Source: Paludibacterium sp. (GTDB lineage: Bacteria > Pseudomonadota > Gammaproteobacteria > Burkholderiales > Chromobacteriaceae). Taken from it: DNA of 64,000 nucleotides. The DNA is taken from the NCBI RefSeq assembly GCF_019232825.1, contig NZ_JAFAND010000133.1, positions 1-64,000 of the forward strand, in the 5' to 3' direction. Of the stretch, positions 37,891 through 45,555 are shown piece after piece. A model generated the notes under the pieces. That model was not told where the DNA came from, did no database searches, and saw only the letters and a program-made list of their open reading frames with translations. Each line of letters begins with the position of its first letter. The first letter of the stretch is position 1. Made by a program: the position numbers and the translations under genes.

Positions 37891-39291
37891 ATGGCTGATT
37901 TCACCGATTTTCTGGTTGCCGATATCCAGCAGGCCGACTGGGGCCGCAAGGAACTCGACATCGCCGAGACCGAAATGCCGGGTCTGATGGCGCTGCGTGA
38001 GGAGTATGGCCAGTCGCGGCCGCTGGCTGGCGCACGCATCGCCGGTTCGCTGCACATGACCATTCAAACCGGCGTGCTGATCGAAACGCTGGTGGCGCTG
38101 GGCGCCGAAGTGCGCTGGGCGTCGTGCAATATCTTCTCCACCCAGGACCATGCCGCTGCCGCCATTGCCGCCGCCGCTATTCCGGTGTTTGCGTTCAAGG
38201 GCGAGGGGCTCGACGAATACTGGGAATTCACCCACCGCATCTTCGAGTGGCCTGCCGATCAGCCTGCCAACATGATTCTCGATGACGGCGGCGACGCGAC
38301 GCTATTGTTGATGCTGGGGGCGCGAGCCGAAAGCGACCGAAGCGTGCTTGCCCATCCGGCCAACCCCGAGGAAACGGCACTGTTTGCCGCGATCGGCCGC
38401 CACCTGGAAAGCGACGGTCAGTGGTATTCGAAGCGCCTGGCGCATATTAAGGGGGTGACCGAGGAAACCACTACCGGCGTGCATCGGCTCTATCAGCTGC
38501 AGAAAGAAGGGCGCCTGCCTTTCCCTGCGTTCAACGTCAATGACTCCGTCACCAAATCCAAGTTCGACAACCTGTACGGCTGCCGCGAGTCGCTGGTTGA
38601 TGGCATCAAACGCGCCACCGACGTGATGATCGCCGGCAAAGTGGCGGTGGTTGCCGGCTACGGCGATGTGGGCAAGGGCTGCGCGCAAAGTCTGCGCGGG
38701 CTGGGGGCGACCGTCTGGGTGACCGAGATCGACCCGATCTGCGCGTTGCAGGCGGCGATGGAAGGTTATCGTGTGGTGCAGATGGATTGGGCCGCCGACA
38801 AGGCCGACATCTTCGTCACCGCCACCGGCAACGTCAACGTGATCAATCACGCGCATATGAAAGCCATGCGCAATCAAGCCATCGTTTGCAATATTGGCCA
38901 TTTCGATTCCGAGATCGAGGTGTCGAGCCTGCGGCAATACCGCTGGGACAACATCAAGCCGCAGGTGGACCACATCGTGTTCCCGGACGGTAAGCGCATC
39001 ATTCTGCTGGCGGAAGGCCGGCTGGTGAATCTGGGCTGCGCCACGGGCCATCCGAGCTTTGTCATGTCGAACTCGTTCACCAATCAGGTGTTGGCGCAGA
39101 TCGAGCTGTTCCAGCGCGGCGGTCAGTACCAGAAGCAAGTCTATGTGTTGCCCAAGCACTTGGACGAAAAGGTGGCGCGTTTGCATCTGAAGCGCATCGG
39201 CGCCGTATTGACCGAGCTTTCCACTGAGCAGTCCGCCTATATCGGCGTGCCGCGGCAGGGGCCGTATAAGCCGGATCATTACCGCTATTGA
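37891..39291 (+). CDS. ahcY: Adenosylhomocysteinase (SAH hydrolase)
   Basis: NAD-dependent enzyme that splits S-adenosylhomocysteine into homocysteine and adenosine, relieving product inhibition of methyltransferases. The 466-residue product has [39 protein letters not shown], the substrate Lys region [11 protein letters not shown], the NAD-binding [27 protein letters not shown], and the C-terminal [17 protein letters not shown] precedes the ATG. Regulation by the SAH riboswitch upstream is expected. Confidence 0.97.
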   Translation: MADFTDFLVADIQQADWGRKELDIAETEMPGLMALREEYGQSRPLAGARIAGSLHMTIQTGVLIETLVALGAEVRWASCNIFSTQDHAAAAIAAAAIPVFAFKGEGLDEYWEFTHRIFEWPADQPANMILDDGGDATLLLMLGARAESDRSVLAHPANPEETALFAAIGRHLESDGQWYSKRLAHIKGVTEETTTGVHRLYQLQKEGRLPFPAFNVNDSVTKSKFDNLYGCRESLVDGIKRATDVMIAGKVAVVAGYGDVGKGCAQSLRGLGATVWVTEIDPICALQAAMEGYRVVQMDWAADKADIFVTATGNVNVINHAHMKAMRNQAIVCNIGHFDSEIEVSSLRQYRWDNIKPQVDHIVFPDGKRIILLAEGRLVNLGCATGHPSFVMSNSFTNQVLAQIELFQRGGQYQKQVYVLPKHLDEKVARLHLKRIGAVLTELSTEQSAYIGVPRQGPYKPDHYRY

Positions 39292-39308
39292 CCTTGTCCG
39301 GGCAGGCA

Positions 39309-39337
39309 GGGCGGCCGTGATCCACAAGAAGCCGCCC
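39309..39337 (+). other. Stem-loop between ahcY and metF
   Basis: GGGCGGC (39309-39315) pairs with GCCGCCC (39331-39337) around a 15-nt loop, in the 86-bp gap between ahcY and metF. No T tract follows, so it is not a simple terminator. It may stabilise or process the message. Confidence 0.4.
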
Positions 39338-39377
39338 GCCCGCGCCGGATGACGCACAGGAGAAGCGCGAGGAGAAC

Positions 39378-40214
39378 ATGACAGACCCGACATCCAACTA
39401 CAGTTTCGAATTCTTTCCGCCCAAGACCCCCGAGGGCATGACGCGGCTGCAAAATACGCTGCGGCAGCTCTCGCCGCTCAAGCCGGCCTTTTTCTCGGTC
39501 ACCTTCGGCGCCGGCGGCAGCACGCGCGAGGGGACGCTCGCTACCGTGCAGGAGATCCGTTCGCAAGGTTTGGCGGTCGCACCGCATCTCTCCTGCATCG
39601 GTTCGACGCGCGCCAATATTCGCGCGGTGCTCGATGCTTATCGCGACCATGGCGTACGCCGTATCGTGGCGTTGCGTGGCGACATGCCCTCTGGCATGGT
39701 CGAGGCCGGCGAATTCCGCTATGCCAATGAACTGGTGGAATTCATTCGCGCCGAGACGGGCGATCATTTCCATATCGAGGTGGCCGCTTACCCCGAATTT
39801 CATCCGCAGGCGCGCTCGGCCGAAGACGATCTGAACAATTTCGCGCGTAAAATGCGCGCCGGCGCCAATTCGGCGATCACACAGTATTTTTTCAATGCCG
39901 ACAGCTATTTCCGCTTTGTCGACGAAGTGCGCGCCCGCGGCGTGGAGGCCCCCATCGTGCCCGGCATCATGCCGATCGCCAATTTTAGCCAGATGTGCCG
40001 TTTTTCCGATGCCTGCGGCACGGAAGTGCCGCGCTGGCTGCGTCTGCGCATGCAAGCCTATGGCGACGATGTGGCGTCGGTGCGCGCGCTCGGGCTCGAC
40101 GTGGTGACCGAATTGTGCGATCGCCTGCTGCAGGCCGGCGCGCCTGGCTTGCACTTCTATACGTTGAATCAGGCGGGGACCGTGTCGACCATCTGGCAGC
40201 GCTTGGGACTGTAG
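39378..40214 (+). CDS. metF: 5,10-methylenetetrahydrofolate reductase
   Basis: FAD-dependent TIM-barrel enzyme supplying methyl-THF for methionine synthesis; 278 residues. It shows the N-terminal FEFFPPKTPEGMTRL, FFSVTFGAGGSTREGT, the folate/FAD strand HLSCIGSTRANIR, RIVALRGDMPSGM, EVAAYPEFHPQA and TQYFFNADSYFRFVD. AGGAG lies just upstream of the ATG. It completes the metK-ahcY-metF set and is followed by a strong terminator. Confidence 0.97.
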   Translation: MTDPTSNYSFEFFPPKTPEGMTRLQNTLRQLSPLKPAFFSVTFGAGGSTREGTLATVQEIRSQGLAVAPHLSCIGSTRANIRAVLDAYRDHGVRRIVALRGDMPSGMVEAGEFRYANELVEFIRAETGDHFHIEVAAYPEFHPQARSAEDDLNNFARKMRAGANSAITQYFFNADSYFRFVDEVRARGVEAPIVPGIMPIANFSQMCRFSDACGTEVPRWLRLRMQAYGDDVASVRALGLDVVTELCDRLLQAGAPGLHFYTLNQAGTVSTIWQRLGL

Positions 40215-40234
40215 GCGCGCACGTCCTACTGACG

Positions 40235-40272
40235 AGAACAGCGCTACGGAAGCGGGGCTGTTCTTTTTTTTT
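40235..40272 (+). terminator. Intrinsic terminator of metF
   Basis: GAACAGC (40236-40242) pairs with GCTGTTC (40257-40263), followed by nine T residues (40264-40272). Confidence 0.85.
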
Positions 40273-40281
40273 GCGTGTGAC

Positions 40282-40297
40282 GTGGCAAATCTGCCAC
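40282..40297. promoter_or_regulatory. Perfect inverted repeat GTGGCA-N4-TGCCAC
   Basis: A 16-nt palindromic site just after the metF terminator and about 125 bp upstream of a strong promoter. Possible operator; no regulator is adjacent. Confidence 0.35.
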
Positions 40298-40356
40298 ATA
40301 TAAATCATGGGGTTATCACGGCGTTGTACGCCTAATTTCATGGCGTGCGGCGTTTT

Positions 40357-40387
40357 ATAATCATTTAATGATTATAGGATTAATCCT
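40357..40387. promoter_or_regulatory. Two adjacent AT-rich palindromes upstream of the 24-codon ORF
   Basis: ATAATCAT-TTA-ATGATTAT (40357-40375) and the perfect 12-mer AGGATTAATCCT (40376-40387) lie end to end. They finish 18 bp before the -35 at 40406, a position suited to an activator or repressor site. Confidence 0.45.
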
Positions 40388-40405
40388 AAAAAATATGTTA
40401 TGTCA

Positions 40406-40434
40406 TTGACCTGGGGGTGGGGGCTGGGTATCTT
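40406..40434 (+). promoter_or_regulatory. Strong predicted promoter of the 24-codon ORF
   Basis: TTGACC (40406-40411) and TATCTT (40429-40434) with an exact 17-bp spacer that is G-rich. Transcription would begin near 40441 and leave a leader of about 60 nt. Confidence 0.6.
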
Positions 40435-40499
40435 GGATGCACGGATCACACAAATGCCATATAAGGCGGGATCCGGATCATTTACTTAAGGAGAATACC

Positions 40500-40574
40500 A
40501 TGTTGAACCTGCTGACCCAAATGCGTCTGGCTTGGAGCGTCTATCATCGCCAAGGCCGCCGCTATGCGCGCTAA
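40500..40574 (+). CDS. Putative 24-residue small basic protein
   Basis: The ORF encodes MLNLLTQMRLAWSVYHRQGR followed by RYAR. It has a complete expression cassette: a consensus-like promoter with a 17-bp spacer, AAGGAG (40488-40493) 6 nt before the ATG, and a 13-bp terminator stem 18 bp after the stop. The N-terminal half is amphipathic and hydrophobic and the C-terminal half strongly basic, compatible with a small membrane-surface or nucleic-acid-binding peptide (inference). It is too short for family recognition; the transcript could also act as an sRNA. Confidence 0.6.
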   Translation: MLNLLTQMRLAWSVYHRQGRRYAR

Positions 40575-40592
40575 CCCATTGGTTGGAAAATG

Positions 40593-40626
40593 AAACGGGC
40601 GACTTTCAAGTCGCCCGTTTTTGTTT
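40593..40626 (+). terminator. Intrinsic terminator after the 24-codon ORF
   Basis: A 13-bp perfect stem (40593-40605 with 40608-40620) and a TTTTTGTTTT tail. It also faces the 3' end of the minus-strand GGDEF gene at 40701 and, being A-rich on its left side, can serve both directions. Confidence 0.88.
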
Positions 40627-40700
40627 TGTCGGGTATTGGTTATTTTTTTGCGAAAACAGGCGAATCTGACATTGTGCCTTCCTGGGGTGGTCGACGGGCG

Positions 40701-42512
40701 CTAGCCAGTGCAGTTTCGTCCCGAGGCTTTGGCGCGGTACAACGCGGCGTCGGCATCGGCGATCATCTGATCGATGCTGCTGTGGCGTTCGGCATCAATG
40801 GCTGCGGTGCCGAGACTGATGGTGATGCGATCGGCGATGCGGGAGCCGGGGTGGGCCAGGTTGAGCGCCCACACCGCCATGCGCAGCGCCTCGGCCCGCT
40901 TGCGCACCTCGAGATGGTCGAGTCCGGGCAGCAGCACGGCGAACTCCTCGCCGCCGATGCGGGCAGGCAGTTCGCCCGGATAGGTGAAGAACGACGTCAA
41001 GAGCGCCGCCAGCTGGCGAAGACATTGGTCGCCAGCCTGATGGCCGAGGCGGTCGTTGTATTCCTTGAAAAAGTCGATGTCGAGCATGATCAGCGCGAAG
41101 GGCTCGTTCTTGCGCCGCGCCTTGTCGAAGGCCTGGCGCTTCTCCTCGTCGAAATGGCGCCGGTTGGCGAGCCCGGTCAGACTGTCGGAGAGGGCCATGC
41201 GCGCCAGGTGCGCATTGGCCTCCTCCAGTTGTTGCTGAGTCTCGGACAAGGCATGCAGTTGCTGACGGCGGATGATCATATTGGCGAACATGTCGCCCAT
41301 GAGGCGCACGAGGACGAGCTCTTCATCGCGCCATTGACGCGCGCGGCGCACCATGTCGCAACCGAAGACGCCCACCGGCTGGTCAAGATGGTCGATACGG
41401 ATCATCAGCAGGCTTTCGATATCGCTCGGTGTGCTCTCTTGGGCGGCTATCGGTATTTGGCGGCAATGGGGGATGTTCAACACCCCTTCGCGCAGAAGCG
41501 TGGCAAAGAGCGCCGGGCGATCCGATAGCGGCGCGAAGCCGAGGCCTTCGACACCGGCGGCGACGCCGTCGGCCTGCCATTCGTGCACCATGCTGACGAC
41601 CTGGAGGTGGTCGACCCCGATCAGATAGCAGCGGTCGACTTCCATGAAAGTGCCGATTTGCGCCAGCGCGCCATCCATCGCCTCGTCGACCTCGTCGAGC
41701 GGGATGTTGATGAAGCGCGAGGAGATGGCGGAGATCAGCTGCTGGAAGCTCAATAATTGGTCGAGGCGCGCGGTGCGCTCTTCCACCCGGTTCGCCAGTT
41801 CGTCGCGGGCCTCCTTCAATGCCGTTTCATAACGCTCGCGTTCCGCCAGGTGCGTATTGATGCTCGATCGCATGGCATTGAACGAGGCCAGAAGCTGGGT
41901 CATCTCGTCCTCAAGCTCGGTCTGATACTGTAGCCGGAAGGGGGGCGCGGGCTCTCCCGGCACAAAGGCGCGCGCCGCTTGGGCGAGTTGCTGTACCGGC
42001 ATGATGAAGCGCCGCCGCAGGATGAAGATGATCAACAGGGCCAGCGCCATGAAGTCCAGTGTGCGCTGTGCCATGCTGGTGATGAGGTCGCTGGCTATTT
42101 CGCGCTGCACGGGCGTGTTGGAAACGTACAGTGTCAGCGTGCCGAGCGATTCGGCGCCATTGCGATTGAGGCGGACGTCCAGGCGATAGATATTGTGGTG
42201 CCCGCCGCTCGCGTGCGGGCTGCGGTAATGCAGACGCTGGCCGAGTCGGGTCTCCAGCGTGACCGCCTCGACGCCGTTGATGGCGCTGATGCTGGCCAGT
42301 TCCTGTTGAATGGTGGGGAGCTCAACGTCCCAGACGCTTTGCGCCAGTAGCGGCATGTAGAGCGCATTGACCGTGCCGGGGATCTCGGCCAGCCGCTTCT
42401 GTCCTTGATAAAACAGCATGCCGGCACGCACTGCGCTGACCACGAGCCAGAACAGGACGGCATAGAACAAGATTTGCTGCAGCACCTGTAGCGCCAGCGA
42501 TTTGAACCGCAT
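40701..42512 (-). CDS. Membrane diguanylate cyclase with HAMP-like, GAF and GGDEF domains
   Basis: 603-residue predicted c-di-GMP synthase. Order: TM1 (about 10-32, QQILFYAVLFWLVVSAVRAG), a periplasmic region to about 140, TM2 (LDFMALALLIIFIL), a HAMP-like linker with a coiled coil (to about 260), a GAF domain (about 265-410, IGTFMEVDRCYLIGVDHLQV) and a C-terminal GGDEF domain. Catalytic features are SDSLTGLANRRHFDEE, ALIMLDIDFFKEYND and RIGGEEFAVLLPG. No RxxD inhibitory site is seen before GGEEF (FTYPGELPARIGGEEF), so product feedback may be absent. The start at 42512 has AAGGAAG upstream. Confidence 0.9.
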   Translation of the reverse strand: MRFKSLALQVLQQILFYAVLFWLVVSAVRAGMLFYQGQKRLAEIPGTVNALYMPLLAQSVWDVELPTIQQELASISAINGVEAVTLETRLGQRLHYRSPHASGGHHNIYRLDVRLNRNGAESLGTLTLYVSNTPVQREIASDLITSMAQRTLDFMALALLIIFILRRRFIMPVQQLAQAARAFVPGEPAPPFRLQYQTELEDEMTQLLASFNAMRSSINTHLAERERYETALKEARDELANRVEERTARLDQLLSFQQLISAISSRFINIPLDEVDEAMDGALAQIGTFMEVDRCYLIGVDHLQVVSMVHEWQADGVAAGVEGLGFAPLSDRPALFATLLREGVLNIPHCRQIPIAAQESTPSDIESLLMIRIDHLDQPVGVFGCDMVRRARQWRDEELVLVRLMGDMFANMIIRRQQLHALSETQQQLEEANAHLARMALSDSLTGLANRRHFDEEKRQAFDKARRKNEPFALIMLDIDFFKEYNDRLGHQAGDQCLRQLAALLTSFFTYPGELPARIGGEEFAVLLPGLDHLEVRKRAEALRMAVWALNLAHPGSRIADRITISLGTAAIDAERHSSIDQMIADADAALYRAKASGRNCTG

Positions 42513-42592
42513 CAGACTTCCTTGCGTCGGGTGCCCGGTGCGCGGGCGGAACGGGGAGGCCGAAGCGGTGCCGTTCCGCTCCGGCCGAAACA

Positions 42593-43072
42593 CTATCGCA
42601 GATGATTGAGCGGCAGCGCGGTGGTCCGCTTATATTCCTTGAGGACAAAGCTGGACTTGACGTCCTCAACGCCCTCCTGCTGCAGCAAATCGTTCATTAC
42701 GAAACGCGAAAAGTGTTCCATATCCTCGAAGTGCACTTGGAGCAGATAGTCCATTTCTCCCGTCATGGCGAAGCAGTTGACGACTTCGCTCCACCGCTGA
42801 ACGGCTTCGACGAAAGTTTGATTGTGCAAATTGCCCCGTTTTTCCAAGGTGACGCGTACAAAGGCTTGTAGCCCTAAACCGATCTTGGCCGGATCCAAAA
42901 GCGCAACATATTGGCTGATCACCCCCGACTCTTCCAGCTGTTTGAGGCGGCGCAGACAGGGGGACGGGGATAATGCGACCCGTTCTGCCAGTTCCACGTT
43001 GGTTAATCTGCCGTTGAGCTGCAGTTCCGCCAGTATTCTCAAGTCGGTCTTATCTAGTGTAAGACTTGGCAT
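42593..43072 (-). CDS. Lrp/AsnC-family transcriptional regulator, divergent from phhA
   Basis: 159-residue DNA-binding regulator. The N-terminal helix-turn-helix spans about residues 5-60 (LDKTDLRILAELQLNGRLTN, LAERVALSPSPCLRRLKQLE) and the C-terminal ligand-sensing domain follows (VNCFAMTGEMDYLLQVHFED). It is divergently arranged with phhA over 170 AT-rich base pairs, so it probably controls phenylalanine catabolism as PhhR or Lrp regulators do elsewhere (inference). A perfect minus-strand -10 TATAAT is present at 43128-43123, with no good -35. Confidence 0.9.
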   Translation of the reverse strand: MPSLTLDKTDLRILAELQLNGRLTNVELAERVALSPSPCLRRLKQLEESGVISQYVALLDPAKIGLGLQAFVRVTLEKRGNLHNQTFVEAVQRWSEVVNCFAMTGEMDYLLQVHFEDMEHFSRFVMNDLLQQEGVEDVKSSFVLKEYKRTTALPLNHLR

Positions 43073-43147
43073 CTCTTGTCCTTTTCCTTGGTTATGTTGA
43101 AATTTTGTTCTTTTATTTTGGCATTATAAGACATGTTCGCTAGGAAA

Positions 43148-43175
43148 TTGGCGAAAGACTTCTCTAGAATAAAAT
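43148..43175 (+). promoter_or_regulatory. Predicted phhA promoter
   Basis: TTGGCG (43148-43153) and TAAAAT (43170-43175) with a 16-bp spacer, in an AT-rich divergent region suited to Lrp-type binding. AAGGA precedes the phhA ATG. Confidence 0.45.
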
Positions 43176-43241
43176 GCCTAACATGCTTATTTTACACGCG
43201 TAAGTTATCTCTTCGGAATCAATAAGTAAGGAAAAGATGCA

Positions 43242-44018
43242 ATGTATACCACTGATGCGGGCTTGGTCCGTCAGGACATGAAAATGGCATCGGTCGATGA
43301 GTGCGATATTCACCGCGCCTCGGTGCCAGTCTACAGTGATGTCGAGCATCAAACTTGGGCCACGTTGCTGGCCAATCAGCAACGTGTGCTGCCAGGGCGC
43401 GCCTGCCGGGAATTCATGACTGGCTTGGAGACGATCGACTTCCCGCGCGACCATATTCCGCGGCTGGCGGACATCAGCGACCGCGTCGAAGCGGCGACCG
43501 GCTGGCGGCTCGTCCGGGTGGACGGCATTGTGCCGGATGACGCCTTCTTTGCGCTGTTGGCTTCGCGCCACTTTCCCTCGACCGATTTCATCCGCAAGCC
43601 GGAAGAGCTGGGGTATACCCCCGCGCCGGACATGTTCCACGATCTCTTGGGGCACGTCCCACTGCTGACCGACGCGCGCTTCTGCGCCTTTTTCGAACGT
43701 TTCGGCCAGGTGGGTGTGCGCGCGTTCGAACTCGACCACCCCGCTAAAACTTGGTTGCCGCGCTTGTATTGGTACGCCGTCGAGTTTGGTTTGATCCGGG
43801 AGCGGGGCGAGCACCGTATCTATGGTTCCGGCATTTTGTCCTCCCCGGACGAGGTGTTGTTCAGTCTGTCGGACGCGACCGAAAAGCGGCGCTTCGATGT
43901 TGGCGTGATTGCCGCTGAGCCGTACGACATCTGGCACATGCAGCAGAAGCTGTTCGTCATCGACAGCTTCGACCAGTTGGAAGACGAATTTGCCCACTGG
44001 GCGGACAAGCTGTTCTGA
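43242..44018 (+). CDS. phhA: Phenylalanine 4-monooxygenase
   Basis: Pterin- and iron-dependent hydroxylase that converts phenylalanine to tyrosine; 258 residues, the single-domain bacterial form. The iron ligands are His133 and His138 in PDMFHDLLGHVPLL and Glu181 in YWYAVEFGL. FMTGLETIDFPRDHIPRL and FPSTDFIRKPEELGYTPAPD are conserved substrate and pterin regions. It is followed 65 bp later by hppD, giving the route from phenylalanine through tyrosine and 4-hydroxyphenylpyruvate to homogentisate, under likely control of the divergent Lrp gene. Confidence 0.97.
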   Translation: MYTTDAGLVRQDMKMASVDECDIHRASVPVYSDVEHQTWATLLANQQRVLPGRACREFMTGLETIDFPRDHIPRLADISDRVEAATGWRLVRVDGIVPDDAFFALLASRHFPSTDFIRKPEELGYTPAPDMFHDLLGHVPLLTDARFCAFFERFGQVGVRAFELDHPAKTWLPRLYWYAVEFGLIRERGEHRIYGSGILSSPDEVLFSLSDATEKRRFDVGVIAAEPYDIWHMQQKLFVIDSFDQLEDEFAHWADKLF

Positions 44019-44083
44019 ACGATTTTTCGGCCGATGTCCCGCAGAGGATGGCCGTTACCATGAGACAACAACGGAGAAATGGT

Positions 44084-45148
44084 ATGGATCTGATCAACCC
44101 GATGGCCACCGACGGTTTTGAGTTCGTCGAATATACCGCTGCCGATGCCGCTGGGGTCGCCAAGCTCGGCGAGCTATTCCGCTCGCTCGGTTTCGCCGAG
44201 GTCGCGCGTCATCGTCACCGCAACGTCACCTTGTTCCGCCAGGGCGATATCAACTTCATCGTCAACGGCGAGCCTGTGCCGCCCTTTCTCGACTTTGCCC
44301 GCGCGCACGGACCGTCGGTATGCGCGATGGCTTGGCGCGTCAAGGAAGCCGCCCATGCCTACGATTACGCGCTGGCGCATGGCGCCAAACCCTACGCCCA
44401 CCCCGTCGGGGCCATGGAACTCAATATCCCGGCGATCGAGGGCATTGGCGGCTCGGCGATCTATCTGGTCGACCGTTACGGCGAGCGCAATATCTACGAC
44501 GTCGATTTCGCGCTATTGCCCGGGGCGTCTTGGCAGGTGCCGGGCGCCGGGCTTGGGCAAATCGATCATCTGACGCACAACGTCGCGCGCGGCAATATGG
44601 ATGTCTGGGCCGGTTTTTATAGCGGCATCGCCAACTTCCGCGAAATCCGCTACTTCGATATCGAAGGCAAGTTGACCGGGTTGACGTCGCGCGCCATGGT
44701 TAGCCCATGCGGCAAGATCCGTATTCCCATCAACCAATCGGCCGACGATAAGAGCCAAATCGAGGAGTTTCTGCGGCTTTACCATGGCGAGGGGATCCAA
44801 CACATCGCCTTGTCGACGGAAGACATCTACGCCACGGTAGAAGCGCTGCGCGCCACCGGCGTGCGCTTTCTCGATACCCCGGATACGTACTATGCCCGCG
44901 TCGATGACCGCGTGCCCGGGCATGGCGAGGATCTGGCGCGCATGCGCGCGAACCGCATCTTGATCGACGGCGCGCCGACCCAGGGGGGCGGCACGTTGCT
45001 GCAGATTTTTACCGAAACGGTGATTGGGCCGGTGTTCTTTGAAATCATCCAGCGTAAAAACAACGATGGCTTCGGCGAAGGTAATTTCAAGGCGCTGTTC
45101 GAGTCGATCGAAGAGGATCAGGTGCGGCGCGGCGTCTTGACCGTTTGA
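44084..45148 (+). CDS. hppD: 4-hydroxyphenylpyruvate dioxygenase
   Basis: Fe(II) dioxygenase of 354 residues making homogentisate from 4-hydroxyphenylpyruvate. The two vicinal-oxygen-chelate halves are visible; the iron triad is His in GLGQIDHLTHNVARG, His in GIQHIALSTEDIY and Glu in GPVFFEIIQRKNNDGFGEGN. The start at 44084 (MDLINPMATDGFEFVEY) is chosen because GGAGA lies 8-9 nt upstream; the longer open frame adds no family sequence. Homogentisate dioxygenase is not in the window. It is the second gene of the phhA-hppD pair. Confidence 0.95.
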   Translation: MDLINPMATDGFEFVEYTAADAAGVAKLGELFRSLGFAEVARHRHRNVTLFRQGDINFIVNGEPVPPFLDFARAHGPSVCAMAWRVKEAAHAYDYALAHGAKPYAHPVGAMELNIPAIEGIGGSAIYLVDRYGERNIYDVDFALLPGASWQVPGAGLGQIDHLTHNVARGNMDVWAGFYSGIANFREIRYFDIEGKLTGLTSRAMVSPCGKIRIPINQSADDKSQIEEFLRLYHGEGIQHIALSTEDIYATVEALRATGVRFLDTPDTYYARVDDRVPGHGEDLARMRANRILIDGAPTQGGGTLLQIFTETVIGPVFFEIIQRKNNDGFGEGNFKALFESIEEDQVRRGVLTV

Positions 45149-45236
45149 TCGCCTGGCGTGTGGCGGGCCAAGTAATTGTTTCTGCGCGGGGTTTTATTTT
45201 TCCTGCCCGAGGTTCGGAAAATTTCCGCCGAAATGC

Positions 45237-45265
45237 TTGACGGGCCAGGGATGCTCTGGTTAAAT
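45237..45265 (+). promoter_or_regulatory. Predicted promoter of tRNA-Phe
   Basis: TTGACG (45237-45242) and TTAAAT (45260-45265) with a 17-bp spacer, followed by a GC-rich discriminator (GGCGACC) typical of stringently controlled stable-RNA promoters. Confidence 0.65.
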
Positions 45266-45300
45266 GGCGACCTCTGACGACGCACAGCCGTCGCCAAGTT

Positions 45301-45376
45301 GGCCAATTAGCTCAGTTGGTAGAGCAGCGGATTGAAAATCCGCGTGTCCTTGGTTCGATTCCGAGATTGGCCACCA
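45301..45376 (+). tRNA. tRNA-Phe (anticodon GAA)
   Basis: GGCCAAT (45301-45307) pairs with ATTGGCC, followed by A and an encoded CCA (45374-45376). The anticodon arm is CGGAT-TGAAAAT-CCG with GAA in the loop, and the T-loop GGTTCGATTCC is canonical. It has its own promoter and terminator. Confidence 0.97.
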
Positions 45377-45383
45377 GATTTCC

Positions 45384-45412
45384 AAAAAAGGACCCGACCA
45401 GGGTCCTTTTTT
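45384..45412 (+). terminator. Intrinsic terminator of tRNA-Phe
   Basis: AAAAAAGGACCC (45384-45395) pairs with GGGTCCTTTTTT (45401-45412); bidirectional in form. Confidence 0.88.
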
Positions 45413-45555
45413 ATGTTGTATTTCACTACCGCGCTGCGCGCAAAACGATCGAAAGCGCGACCTGTTTTTGCGTTGGCGATCCCTCTGCGTTTCTGGCGCG
45501 TGCCCCCATGTTACCCTGGCCGCGGTCACGACAGTTGCATGCCGAAAGGGCAGAT

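Noticed and set aside
39309-39337. ahcY-metF stem-loop as a transcription terminator
   Set aside because: There is no T tract after the stem, and metF completes the pathway with AGGAG just before its start, so cotranscription is more likely.
45316-45555. N-terminal extension of the CPA2 antiporter frame back to 45316
   Set aside because: It would read through tRNA-Phe and its terminator. The GTG at 45556 with AAAGGG upstream gives a normal N terminus.
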